Assembly: GCF_010977555.1 (NCBI RefSeq)
Contig: NZ_CP048815.1
Span: forward strand, 3,898,501 to 3,962,500
DNA length: 64,000 nucleotides
Source: Caulobacter rhizosphaerae
GTDB lineage: Bacteria; Pseudomonadota; Alphaproteobacteria; Caulobacterales; Caulobacteraceae
Direction: 5' to 3'
Part shown: positions 8,368 through 16,798 of the stretch, piece after piece
How positions within the stretch are numbered: the first letter of the stretch is position 1
Layout: each line of letters opens with the position of its first letter
The notes under the pieces: generated by a model
The model's database searches: none
What the model was told of the DNA's origin: nothing
What the model saw: the letters and a program-made list of their open reading frames with translations, nothing else
Translations under genes and position numbers: made by a program

Positions 8368-11300
8368 ATGGGGGTGATGTTGAAGCTGAACCGTCGTTCC
8401 ATCCTGCTGGCGGGGTCTCTGTCCAGCGCCCTTGGACAAGCCTCGGCGGCCGCGCCGCGCGCCGCGTTGCAAGCGGTCGGTCTCAGGACGGCCATGCGGT
8501 CCAACCCGCTGGGAATCGACGATCCGCGCCCTGGCCTTTCCTGGCGGCTGACCGGGCCGGCGGGGACCCTTCAGTCCGCCTATCAGGTCATCGTCGCCTC
8601 GACCTTGGAGAACGTGCGGGCGAACACCGCCGATCTCTGGGACAGCGGACGGACGCCGGGCGCGGCGTGCACCGGCGTCGCCTATGGCGGCGCGGCGCTG
8701 GCCTCGCGCCAGCGATGTTTCTGGCGCGTGCGGGTTTGGGACGGCGTCGGCCAGGTTTCGGACTGGAGCGCCCCGGCCGCCTGGGAGATGGGCCTGCTCG
8801 ACGACGCCGACTGGATGGGGGACTGGCTGGCGGTCGAGAGCCAGGTCGAGCGGGACGATCGCGAGGCGGGCGTGCGATGGGTGAGCGGAACGACGGCTTC
8901 CCGCTCTCAGCCTTGCACCTTCCGCCTGGCCTTCCGATCGGGCGGCGGCGAAGGCCTGCTGACGATCATCGCGGACGGCAAACTCTCGAAATTGGCCCTC
9001 GACGGCGACCCAATCGTCCTGCCCGCGCGCGGTCCAAACGCCTATGGCGATCCGCCGGCGATCGCGTTTCCCCTGGCCGTGGCGCCCGGCGGCCATGTCC
9101 TGACGGCCGAGGTGGTGACCAAGGCCGGGCCCTCGGGCTCCGGGACCGCGTCGATCGCCGCCCAGCTCAGGATCCCCTCGCCCGACGGCGGCGTCACGCG
9201 CGTCGTCGACGGTTGGGAGACACGCTCGGGGGACCAGGCGCCCTGGGGGCCCGCGTCCGTGCCCGAATCTCAGCCGCACTTTCCCTGGCCGCCGACGCCG
9301 GCCCGCCTGCTGCGGCGCGCCTTTCATCTGTCCGGAAAGCCGCGGGGCGCGCGCCTCTACGTGTCCGCGCTCGGAGGCTATCGGCTGTGGATCAACGGCC
9401 GGCGGGTCGGAGACGACGAGCTCCAATCGGAAGGTTCCGAGTATCGTCGCCATGTGCCCTACCGCACCTATGACGTAACCGCCCTGCTGCGCGAAGGCGA
9501 CAATGCGATGGGCGCCCTGGTCGGCGACGGATTCTACGCCAGCTACCAGGCGCCGGACGGCCGCTACGCCTATGGTCCGGCGCCGCGGCGTCTCCGCCTC
9601 TTCATCGAAAGCCGCGACGCAGCCGGAAGGATCGAGCGGGTCGAGACCGACCGGGACTGGCGCCACGCCCCCTCGCCGATCCTGATGTCCGAGATCTATG
9701 CGGGCGAGGACCAGGACCTTCGCCTCTGGCCATCGCGCTGGGCGCAGCCGAACTTCGACGACGGCGATTGGTCCAAGGTCTGGACCGCCCCCGCGCCGCC
9801 AGCCAAGCCCTGCGCCCCGCTGGCCGAGCCGATCCGCGAAGTCCGTGTGCTCAAACCCGTATCGATCCGCCGCGCCGGGCCAGGCCGGCACATCATCGAT
9901 TTCGGTCAGAACTTCGCCGGGCGCGTCCGCCTGAAGATCAAGGGCGCCCGCGGCGATCGCGTGATCGTCCGCCATGCCGAGATCCTGGCCGCCGACGGCG
10001 AGCTGGACCGACGTAATCTTCGGGTCGCCCGGGCCGAGGACCGCTATGTGCTCGGCGGCGGCGGCGTCGAAACCCTCCAGCCCGTCTTCACCTATCAGGG
10101 CTTCCGCTACGCCGAGGTCGAAGGGCCGGCCGCGCTGACGCCCGACGGGGTCGAAGGCGTCGTCCTGTCGAGCAACTTGCCGGAGATCGGCGTGTTCCGC
10201 GTCGGCGAGCCGACGATCCAGAAGCTGTGGCTCGACTCGCTGTGGAGCCAGCGCTCCAACTTCATGGGCGTTCCCACCGACTGTCCCCAGCGCGACGAGC
10301 GGCTCGGCTGGACCGGCGACGCCCAGGTCTTCTGGGAGACGGCCGCCTTCAACATGGATGTCGGCGGCTTCACCCGGTCGTTCACGCGGATCCTTCGCGA
10401 CGACCAGGCCGCCAACGGCGCCTATCCCATGTGGTCCCCCTCGCCGCGCGGTCTGGGATGGAACACGACAACCGCGACGCCTGGCTGGGCCGACGCCGGG
10501 GTGATGCTGCCCTATGTGGGCTATCTCCATACCGGCGATCGGGCGGTGGTCGACGACAACTGGTCGGCGATGAGCGCCTATCTGACGGGAATACTCGCCG
10601 AGAATCCCGACGGCCTCTGGCGGGCCGGACGCGGCGCCGATCTTGGCGACTGGCTGGCGCTCGACGCCAAGCAGCCGGGGGACGAGACCACGCCCAAGGA
10701 CCTGATCGCGACGGCCATGCTGGCCCGGTCCGTGGATCAACTCGCCCAGATGGCCGCGTGGACAGGCCGATCCTCCGACGCCGAGCGGTGGCGCAGGCAA
10801 GCTCAGGAAACGCGCGCGGCCTTCGCCAGGACCTTTGTCCGGGCCGACGGGACGGTCGGCAACGGCAGTCACACCGGCTATATCCTGGCCCTGCGCCTAG
10901 GGCTGCTGCCCTCGGACCTGCGCAAGCCCGCCGGAGAGAAACTGGCCGCGGACATCCGGCGACGGGGCGGCCTGATCTCGACCGGTTTCCTGGGCACCCC
11001 GCTCGCCCTGGACGCCCTGGCCGACGTCGGCGAGACCCGTTTGGCGTTCGACCTGCTGCTCCGCACCGACTACCCCTCGTGGGGCTACATGGTTCGACGC
11101 GGCGCGACGACGACCTGGGAGCGCTGGAACAGCGACACCGGCGACGTCTCGATGAACTCCTTCAACCACTACGCCCTGGGTGCGGTCTGCGCCTTCCTCT
11201 ACCGGCGAGTGGCGGGCATCGAGCCGACGGCGCCAGGCTTCAGCCAGTTCCGGGTCGCGCCCCTCATCGACCGCAGGATCGGGTCCGCTGGCGCGACGCT

Positions 11301-11463
11301 GGACTGCGTCCGCGGCCGGATCGAAACCAGCTGGCGGGTCGTGGGCGACCGGGTGAGCCTGACGCTGCAGGTTCCACCCAACAGCCGCGCGGAGGTATCG
11401 ATGCCCGGGCTGAGGCGCGTGGTTGGAGCGGGCCATCATCAGTTCGAAGCCCCCTGCCCCTGA
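8368..11463 (+). CDS. Alpha-L-rhamnosidase, glycoside hydrolase family 78
   Basis: Secreted GH78 enzyme (1031 aa) that removes terminal alpha-L-rhamnose from plant glycans or glycosides. Order: twin-arginine-type leader (NRRSILLAGS, near residue 8), N-terminal beta domains (from ~40 and ~310), the (alpha/alpha)6 catalytic domain (~560-930) and a C-terminal beta domain. The catalytic-domain signature DCPQRDERLGW starts at D638 and contains the likely general acid E644; the second conserved glutamate is E918 in TTWERW. Length and layout fit GH78. ATG 8368 is used; ATG 8377 is also possible. It is the first gene of the glycan locus and is monocistronic. Confidence 0.92.
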   Translation: MGVMLKLNRRSILLAGSLSSALGQASAAAPRAALQAVGLRTAMRSNPLGIDDPRPGLSWRLTGPAGTLQSAYQVIVASTLENVRANTADLWDSGRTPGAACTGVAYGGAALASRQRCFWRVRVWDGVGQVSDWSAPAAWEMGLLDDADWMGDWLAVESQVERDDREAGVRWVSGTTASRSQPCTFRLAFRSGGGEGLLTIIADGKLSKLALDGDPIVLPARGPNAYGDPPAIAFPLAVAPGGHVLTAEVVTKAGPSGSGTASIAAQLRIPSPDGGVTRVVDGWETRSGDQAPWGPASVPESQPHFPWPPTPARLLRRAFHLSGKPRGARLYVSALGGYRLWINGRRVGDDELQSEGSEYRRHVPYRTYDVTALLREGDNAMGALVGDGFYASYQAPDGRYAYGPAPRRLRLFIESRDAAGRIERVETDRDWRHAPSPILMSEIYAGEDQDLRLWPSRWAQPNFDDGDWSKVWTAPAPPAKPCAPLAEPIREVRVLKPVSIRRAGPGRHIIDFGQNFAGRVRLKIKGARGDRVIVRHAEILAADGELDRRNLRVARAEDRYVLGGGGVETLQPVFTYQGFRYAEVEGPAALTPDGVEGVVLSSNLPEIGVFRVGEPTIQKLWLDSLWSQRSNFMGVPTDCPQRDERLGWTGDAQVFWETAAFNMDVGGFTRSFTRILRDDQAANGAYPMWSPSPRGLGWNTTTATPGWADAGVMLPYVGYLHTGDRAVVDDNWSAMSAYLTGILAENPDGLWRAGRGADLGDWLALDAKQPGDETTPKDLIATAMLARSVDQLAQMAAWTGRSSDAERWRRQAQETRAAFARTFVRADGTVGNGSHTGYILALRLGLLPSDLRKPAGEKLAADIRRRGGLISTGFLGTPLALDALADVGETRLAFDLLLRTDYPSWGYMVRRGATTTWERWNSDTGDVSMNSFNHYALGAVCAFLYRRVAGIEPTAPGFSQFRVAPLIDRRIGSAGATLDCVRGRIETSWRVVGDRVSLTLQVPPNSRAEVSMPGLRRVVGAGHHQFEAPCP

Positions 11464-11546
11464 AGTCTCGACGCCATTGCGGCCTTGGCGTGCGGCCAAA
11501 AGTCGCCTTCCCTGTCTTCGGCGAAAAGCGCGAGATGCAAGGCAAC

Positions 11547-11569
11547 GCGCCGCGCGCCTGACGCGGCGC
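11547..11569. terminator. GC-rich hairpin between convergent genes
   Basis: An 8-bp perfect stem (GCGCCGCG at 11547-11554 with CGCGGCGC at 11562-11569) and a 7-base loop lie between the convergent GH78 and GntR genes. No T-run follows, so its role as a bidirectional terminator is only plausible. Confidence 0.35.
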
Positions 11570-11625
11570 CAAGGCGTCGCCGATCGTGGGTCCGCGACAC
11601 CGACCGCGTTCGGTCCAGGTCGCGC

Positions 11626-12378
11626 CTAGAACTCCGAGCGGGGCCGATGCTGGCCGGCCTCGAGCAACAGCCGCAGGGCGCCGGCGATCAGTTCGCGCAT
11701 CAAGGTCGAGGCTTCCAGCGGATTGCCCTCGACGATCGCGTTGGCCACGCGTCGGTGATCGATCGCGCTGGCCCGGCTGACGCCGGCATAGGCGTTGGTG
11801 CGGCGAATGCTGAAACGCAGCGTGGCCTCGGACAGATCGGTGAACTGGCGCATGAAACGGTTGTTGCTGGCCTCGATGACCGCCCGGTGGAAGGCGATGT
11901 CGGTCTCGAGGGGATCGTCGTCGCCCCGTTCGGCCGCGAACATCCGGTTTATCGCATTGATGATCGCCGCGCGCTGCGGCCCGGTGGCGCTATTGGCCGC
12001 CAGGCCCGCCGCGCGCGGCTCGATCGCCATGCGCATCTCGGTGAACTCGATCAGCAGGTCGATCGAGAACGCGCGGTCGAGCAGCCATTTCAGCACGTCC
12101 GGATCCAGCAGGTTCCAGCTGTCTTCGGGCTGAACCACTGTGCCCGCCCGTTGCCGGGGCCGCAGCAGCCCCTTGGCGGTCAGCATCTTGACCGCTTCGC
12201 GCACGACCGGACGGCTGGCGCCATACTGCTCGCAGAGCTGCGCCTCGAACGGAAAGCCTGTCTGGGCGGTGAACTGCTCGGTGACGATGGCGCGTCCTAG
12301 ATCGTCCACGATCCGGCGCGTCAGGTTGGGGCCGCGCTTGCCGCCCGCCGCCAAAGGTTCGGCTTCGTCAGATTCCAT
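11626..12378 (-). CDS. FadR-subfamily GntR transcriptional regulator
   Basis: A 250-aa regulator with an N-terminal winged helix (residues ~20-85; recognition region CEQYGASRPVVREAVKML) and a C-terminal all-helical FCD effector domain. The linker WNLLDPDVLKWL is typical of sugar-acid regulators related to the galactonate repressor DgoR (family recollection). The neighbouring SMP-30 and dgoD genes support a sugar-acid effector such as galactonate. Three palindromes at 13322, 21304 and 21491 may be its operators. A weaker related half-site (ACATACTGTC, 12386-12395) lies just before its own ATG and could mediate autoregulation. Confidence 0.9.
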   Translation of the reverse strand: MESDEAEPLAAGGKRGPNLTRRIVDDLGRAIVTEQFTAQTGFPFEAQLCEQYGASRPVVREAVKMLTAKGLLRPRQRAGTVVQPEDSWNLLDPDVLKWLLDRAFSIDLLIEFTEMRMAIEPRAAGLAANSATGPQRAAIINAINRMFAAERGDDDPLETDIAFHRAVIEASNNRFMRQFTDLSEATLRFSIRRTNAYAGVSRASAIDHRRVANAIVEGNPLEASTLMRELIAGALRLLLEAGQHRPRSEF

Positions 12379-12443
12379 GGGCCCAACATACTGTCAGCCT
12401 CGCCGCTGACCAGCCGCTAGAGACGATTGCGACGGCGACGCCA

Positions 12444-13301
12444 TCAACCGGCGAAACGCGCCTGTGGAAGACCCCGCACGCCCGCCTCGACCTCGAACAG
12501 GGCGCCGGCCCAAGCCTCGTCCTCGCAGCCGAGCGTCGAGGAGGTCACGAACAATCGATCCAGCGACTCTCCGCCGAAGGCGCAGCTGGTGATGTTGGTG
12601 GCCGGCAGCGCGATCGACCGCATCAGGACGCCGTCAGGCGAGAAGCGGCTGAGCCGCGCACCGCCCCAATGGGCCACCCAGACGCAGCCTTCCGCGTCCG
12701 TGGTCATGCCGTCCGGATACCCCCAGTCTTCGGCGAACCGAAGCCACACCCGCCGCCCCGACAACTCGCCGTCGTCGTCCAGGTCGAAGGCGTAGATGGT
12801 GCGGGCCGCGCTGTCGGTGTGATAGAGCGTGCGGCCGTCCGGCGAGAAGGTGGGGCCGTTGGCGACGCCGTAATCGTCGTCGCACCGAGTCCAGCGCAGG
12901 GACGAGTCGAGCCGGTAGAGCGCACCGCTCGCGGCCTGGTCGGTATCGTCCTTGGAGCCCGCCCAGATCCGTCCCTGGGGATCGACCTTGCCGTCGTTGA
13001 GGCGGTTATTGGGCCGGTCGGGCTCGGGCGCTCCGATCAGCTGGCGCGCGCCCGTCTCGACGTCGAGGAAGTAGAAACCGCTGCGAAATCCCGCGACGAG
13101 GCCTGGCCCGTCGCGCCGGGGCGCGACCCAGCCGATGGGTTCTTCCACCGGCACGGTGGCCACCCGGCCATCGTCGAGCGACAGGCGGTGGACGCAGGGC
13201 GCCAGTATGTCCACCCAGAGCAGCTCGCGGCGACGGGCGTCCCATACGGGCCCTTCCCCCAGACGATCCCGCCCGACGCGCTCGACGATCTTCATGCTCA
13301 T
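12444..13301 (-). CDS. SMP-30/gluconolactonase/LRE family sugar lactonase
   Basis: A 285-aa six-bladed beta-propeller lactonase of the SMP-30/regucalcin family, which opens aldonolactones to aldonic acids. Motifs seen: GEGPVWD near the N terminus, RLNDGKVDPQGRIWAGS, the blade motif YGVANGPTFSPDGRTLYHTDS, and YPDGMTTDAEG. The metal-ligand region (N and D in NDGKVDP, N in ANGPTF) is conserved. I chose ATG 13301 because GAGGAG precedes it; the longer open frame upstream lacks family similarity. It is divergent from dgoD across an operator-bearing region, which suggests conversion of galactonolactone to galactonate. Confidence 0.9.
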   Translation of the reverse strand: MSMKIVERVGRDRLGEGPVWDARRRELLWVDILAPCVHRLSLDDGRVATVPVEEPIGWVAPRRDGPGLVAGFRSGFYFLDVETGARQLIGAPEPDRPNNRLNDGKVDPQGRIWAGSKDDTDQAASGALYRLDSSLRWTRCDDDYGVANGPTFSPDGRTLYHTDSAARTIYAFDLDDDGELSGRRVWLRFAEDWGYPDGMTTDAEGCVWVAHWGGARLSRFSPDGVLMRSIALPATNITSCAFGGESLDRLFVTSSTLGCEDEAWAGALFEVEAGVRGLPQARFAG

Positions 13302-13321
13302 GGCTTCTCCTCTGCCAGATA

Positions 13322-13344
13322 AAAAGTATGATATTTTATTGACC
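13322..13344. promoter_or_regulatory. Candidate GntR operator and divergent promoter region (lactonase / dgoD)
   Basis: The palindrome-like site AAAAGTATGATATTTT (13322-13337) shares the core RTATGAYWTT with sites before the GH2 and receptor genes. It abuts a rightward TTGACC -35 element (13339-13344); a weak TTACCC -10 lies 16 bp further on, toward dgoD. Leftward it sits ~20 bp before the lactonase ATG, where a bound repressor would also block that gene. Confidence 0.5.
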
Positions 13345-13491
13345 ACCGCCAGCGCTGTTGTTACCCAGCCCCAGGCTCTCGGCGTCCGCCGACCGGGGCG
13401 CGAAGATCTGACGGAGGGGATATTGTCCAAGATGGCGCACGCCCGACGACCCGTTGGCCGGCCCCGCCGCCTTCCCCCGAGGATCGCCTGA

Positions 13492-14646
13492 ATGACCGCC
13501 GCCGACCGCATCGACCGCATCGAGTGTTTCCAGGTTCGTCCCCGCTGGCTGTTCGTCCGGATCGAGACCGCGCAAGGCGCGGTAGGCTGGGGCGAAGCCA
13601 CGCTGGAAGGCCATGCCGAGGCGGTGGTCGGCGCGTTCGAGACCGTGCGCGACCGCCTGATCGGCCATGATCCGGACCGCATCGAGGACGCCTGGCAGAC
13701 CCTGCACCGGCTGGGCTTCTATCGCGGCGGCCCGGTGATGCTGTCGGCGATCGCCGGGGTCGACCAGGCCCTTTGGGACATCAAGGCGCGCAAGCTCGGC
13801 GTTCCGCTCTATCAGTTGCTGGGCGGGCGGGTGCGCGACCGCATCCCCGTCTATGCCTGGATCGGCGGCGACCGGCCGGCCGACATCGTGGAAGCCGCCC
13901 AGGCCCGGCGCGCCCAGGGCTTCAAGGCCGTAAAAATGAACGGCGTCGAGGATCTGGCCTGGTTGGACAGCCCGTCCAAGATCGACGCCCTGGCCCAGCG
14001 GATCGCCGACGTGCGCGGCGTCGGCGTCGATGTCGGCGTCGACTTTCACGGGCGCGTCCACAAGCCGATGGCCCGCACGGTGCTCCGCGCCATCGAGCCG
14101 TTTTCGCCGCTGTTCGCCGAGGAGATCGTGCTCTCCGACAATCCCGCCCTGGTCGCGCAGCTGGCCGCGTTCAGCAGCGTGCCGCTGGCGCTGGGCGAGC
14201 GGCTCTACAGCCGCTGGGATTTCCGGCCTTTCCTGGAGAGCGGCGCGATCGACATCGTCCAACCGGACCTCGCCCACGCCGGGGGCATCTCCGAATGCAG
14301 GCGCATTGCGGCGATGGCCGAGACCTACGACGTGGCGGTGGCGCCCCACTGCCCGATCGGCCCGCTGGCCCTGGCGGCCTGCCTGCACCTGGCCGCCGTC
14401 ACCCCCAACTTCGTGATCCAGGAGATGTCCCTGGGCATCCACTACAACGGCCCGTCCGAGGACCTGACCACCCTGGTGCGCAATCCGGGCCTGTTCGATG
14501 TCAGCAACGGAAGCGTGGCGATCCCGGAGGGGCCGGGCCTGGGCGTCGAGATCGACGAGGCCGCCGTGCGCGAGATGGCCAAGACCCCGCACCGCTGGCG
14601 CAACCCCGCCTGGCGCGGGCCGGATGGAGAGCTTCGCGAATGGTGA
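13492..14646 (+). CDS. dgoD: D-galactonate dehydratase (enolase superfamily)
   Basis: 384-aa member of the mandelate-racemase branch of the enolase superfamily. Metal ligands D184, E210 and E236 and catalytic histidines H186 and H286 are present. The VDFHGRVHK motif around D184 is characteristic of DgoD, and the spacing matches the E. coli enzyme with an offset of one residue. It dehydrates D-galactonate to 2-keto-3-deoxy-D-galactonate. GAGGA precedes the ATG. It heads an operon with an SDR (7-bp overlap) and a sugar porter. The next enzymes of the pathway (KDGal kinase and aldolase) are not in the window. Confidence 0.92.
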   Translation: MTAADRIDRIECFQVRPRWLFVRIETAQGAVGWGEATLEGHAEAVVGAFETVRDRLIGHDPDRIEDAWQTLHRLGFYRGGPVMLSAIAGVDQALWDIKARKLGVPLYQLLGGRVRDRIPVYAWIGGDRPADIVEAAQARRAQGFKAVKMNGVEDLAWLDSPSKIDALAQRIADVRGVGVDVGVDFHGRVHKPMARTVLRAIEPFSPLFAEEIVLSDNPALVAQLAAFSSVPLALGERLYSRWDFRPFLESGAIDIVQPDLAHAGGISECRRIAAMAETYDVAVAPHCPIGPLALAACLHLAAVTPNFVIQEMSLGIHYNGPSEDLTTLVRNPGLFDVSNGSVAIPEGPGLGVEIDEAAVREMAKTPHRWRNPAWRGPDGELREW

Positions 14647-15368
14647 GCCGTAGCGTGATCGTGACCGGCGGGGCCGGCGACATCGGCCTGGCCGTGGCGC
14701 ACGGCTTCGCTCGCGAGGGGGCGGCCATCCTGCTGGTCGACGCCCGCCCCGCGCCCGACGAAGCGCTCGCCGCCCTGGTCAGCGAGGGCGCCCGGGAGGC
14801 GAAGGCGATCACCGCCGACGTCGGCGATCCGCAGGCCGTGGCGGAGGCGGTGGAGACCGCCTGCGACGCCTTCGGCGGCCTGGACGTCATCGTCAATGTC
14901 GCGGGCATGATGATCTATCGCCCGATCGTCGAGCTGGAGGCCGCGGACTGGCGGCGGCTGCTCGACGTCAATCTGGTGGGCGCGGCCCTGTTCACCGGCC
15001 ACGCTTTCCGGCGCATGAAGCCGGGCGGCTGTGTGATCAACATCGCCTCGGTCCATGCGCGGCGCACCTCGCCGCTGGTGGCGCCCTACGCCGCGGCCAA
15101 GGCCGCCCTGGTCAGCTTCACCCGCTCGGCGGCGATCGAGGGCAAGCCCCTGGGCCTGCGGGTCAACGCCATCCTGCCGGGCGCCATCGACACGACCATG
15201 CTGCGCGACAGCCCGAATATCCGCTCGGGCGCCGAGGTCATCGACCCGGCCGACCTGGGCCAGCCGGAGGATGTCGCCGCCCTGGCTGTATTCCTGGCTT
15301 CCGACGCGGCGCGCTTCATCACCGGCGAGGACATCGTGGCCGACGGCGGCCGCATGGGGAGACTCTAG
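14640..15368 (+). CDS. SDR-family oxidoreductase, possible sugar dehydrogenase
   Basis: A 242-aa classical short-chain dehydrogenase: cofactor motif TGGAGDIGLAVAHG (residues ~9-22), NVAGMM in the NNAG position, serine in INIASVHAR, and the YAAAK catalytic Tyr/Lys pair (YAAAKAAL). The C-terminal ADGGRMGRL is typical. The ATG lies inside the dgoD stop region, so translation is coupled. Placed between galactonate dehydratase and a sugar porter, it may be the galactose (or other aldose) 1-dehydrogenase that feeds the SMP-30 lactonase. That role is inferred from context only. Confidence 0.88.
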   Translation: MVSRSVIVTGGAGDIGLAVAHGFAREGAAILLVDARPAPDEALAALVSEGAREAKAITADVGDPQAVAEAVETACDAFGGLDVIVNVAGMMIYRPIVELEAADWRRLLDVNLVGAALFTGHAFRRMKPGGCVINIASVHARRTSPLVAPYAAAKAALVSFTRSAAIEGKPLGLRVNAILPGAIDTTMLRDSPNIRSGAEVIDPADLGQPEDVAALAVFLASDAARFITGEDIVADGGRMGRL

Positions 15369-15369
15369 G

Positions 15370-16785
15370 ATGCACATGGTCGATCTGGGCGGCCCGGCCG
15401 TCGGCGCGCCGACGAAGGCGACGGGCGCGGTCTGGCTGGCGGCGGCGGTTTCGGCCCTTGGCGGATTGCTGTTCGGCTACGACTGGGTGGTGATCGGCGG
15501 CGCCAAGCCGTTCTACGAGGCCAGCTTCGGCCTCGTCGCCCCCACCCAGCAGGCCTGGGCCGTCAGTTGCGCGCTGATCGGCTGTCTCGTCGGCGCCATG
15601 GCCTCCGGAGCGCTGGCCGACCGCTGGGGACGCAAACCCGCGCTGCTGGTGGCCGCTCTCATCTTCGCCGTCTCGTCGATCGGCACGGCCCTGGCGGGCG
15701 GCTTCGGCGCCTTCGTGGCTTGGCGTATCGCCGGCGGCGTCGCCATCGGCATGGCCTCGGGCCTGTCGCCGCTCTACATCGCCGAGATCGCGCCCGCCGC
15801 CAGCCGCGGCCGGCTGGTGTGCCTCAACCAGATCGCCATCGTCCTGGGCCTGCTCGCCGCCCAGATCGTCAATTGGCTGATCGCCAGGCCCGTGGCGCCG
15901 GGCGCCGCGCTGGCCGAGATCGCCGCCTCGTGGAACGGGACAGCCGGCTGGCGCTGGATGTTCGCCGCCGCCGCGGTTCCGGCCCTCGGCTTCACGCTGG
16001 GCGCCCTGTTTCTGCCCGAGAGCCCGCGCTGGCTGGCGCTCCAGGGCCGCTGGGACGATGCCGCCAAGGTCCTGCGCAAGCTGGGCGGCGAGGCTCACGC
16101 CGAAGCCGCGCTGGACGAGATCCGCCGCGCCCTGGACGCCGCGCCGGGCCGCAGCCTGGCGGCGGTGCTGGCCGAGCCGCGCTTTCGCCGCGTGCTGGCG
16201 ATCGGCGTCATGCTGGCGGTGCTTCAGCAGTGGGGCGGAATTAATGTCATATTTAATTACGCCGAAGAGATCTTCGCGGGCGCGGGCTACGCGGTGTCCG
16301 ACACCCTGTTCAACATTGTCATCACCGGCGTCGTGAACTGCGTCTTCACCTTCGTGGCCATGGCCACGGTGGAGCGCCTGGGCCGGCGGCGTCTGCTGCT
16401 GATCGGCTGCGCGGGCCTGGCCCTGATCTACGCCCTGGTCGGGGCCGGCTACCTGGCCGGCGTGCAAGGGTGGCCGCTGTTGCTGCTGGTCGTCGCCGCC
16501 ATCGCCACCTACGCCATGACGCTGGCGCCGGTGACCTGGGTCGCGCTCTCGGAGATCTTCCCGGGCGAGGCGCGCGGCGCGAGCATGGCCATCGCCACCA
16601 CGGCGCTGTGGGCCGCCTGCTTCCTGCTGACCTACACCTTCCCGCTGCTCAACACCTGGGCGGGCACCGGCGTCACGTTCTGGATCTATGGCGCGATCTG
16701 CGCCGCCGGTTTCATCGCCATCTTCCGCACCCTGCCCGAGACCAAGGGCAAGTCGCTGGAACAGATCGAGGAAGACTGGCGCTGA
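15370..16785 (+). CDS. MFS sugar porter (SP family)
   Basis: A 471-aa inner-membrane sugar transporter with 12 predicted membrane segments. Signature motifs are present: GGLLFGYDWVVIGG in segment 1, ADRWGRKPAL in the 2-3 loop, PESPRWL before the central loop, VERLGRRRLLL in the 8-9 loop and the PETKGKSLEQIEEDW tail. It belongs with galactose/xylose:H+ symporters. It starts 2 bp after the SDR stop. It probably imports the monosaccharide freed by the surrounding hydrolases. Confidence 0.92.
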   Translation: MHMVDLGGPAVGAPTKATGAVWLAAAVSALGGLLFGYDWVVIGGAKPFYEASFGLVAPTQQAWAVSCALIGCLVGAMASGALADRWGRKPALLVAALIFAVSSIGTALAGGFGAFVAWRIAGGVAIGMASGLSPLYIAEIAPAASRGRLVCLNQIAIVLGLLAAQIVNWLIARPVAPGAALAEIAASWNGTAGWRWMFAAAAVPALGFTLGALFLPESPRWLALQGRWDDAAKVLRKLGGEAHAEAALDEIRRALDAAPGRSLAAVLAEPRFRRVLAIGVMLAVLQQWGGINVIFNYAEEIFAGAGYAVSDTLFNIVITGVVNCVFTFVAMATVERLGRRRLLLIGCAGLALIYALVGAGYLAGVQGWPLLLLVVAAIATYAMTLAPVTWVALSEIFPGEARGASMAIATTALWAACFLLTYTFPLLNTWAGTGVTFWIYGAICAAGFIAIFRTLPETKGKSLEQIEEDWR

Positions 16786-16798
16786 GGCGGCGCGGCTC

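Noticed and set aside
7918..10872. Very long minus-strand open frame opposite paoC copy 2 and GH78
   Set aside because: The plus strand has clear conserved enzymes here. The antisense frame has no domain and arises from GC-rich third positions.
11471..11500. Ninth copy of the dispersed repeat
   Set aside because: Only a partial match to the left block (GCCATTGCGGCCTTGGCG); the diagnostic right block is missing.
13432..13491. 19-codon open frame ending right before dgoD, as a leader peptide
   Set aside because: Arg/Pro-rich, without codon runs that would suggest attenuation or a hairpin; probably chance.
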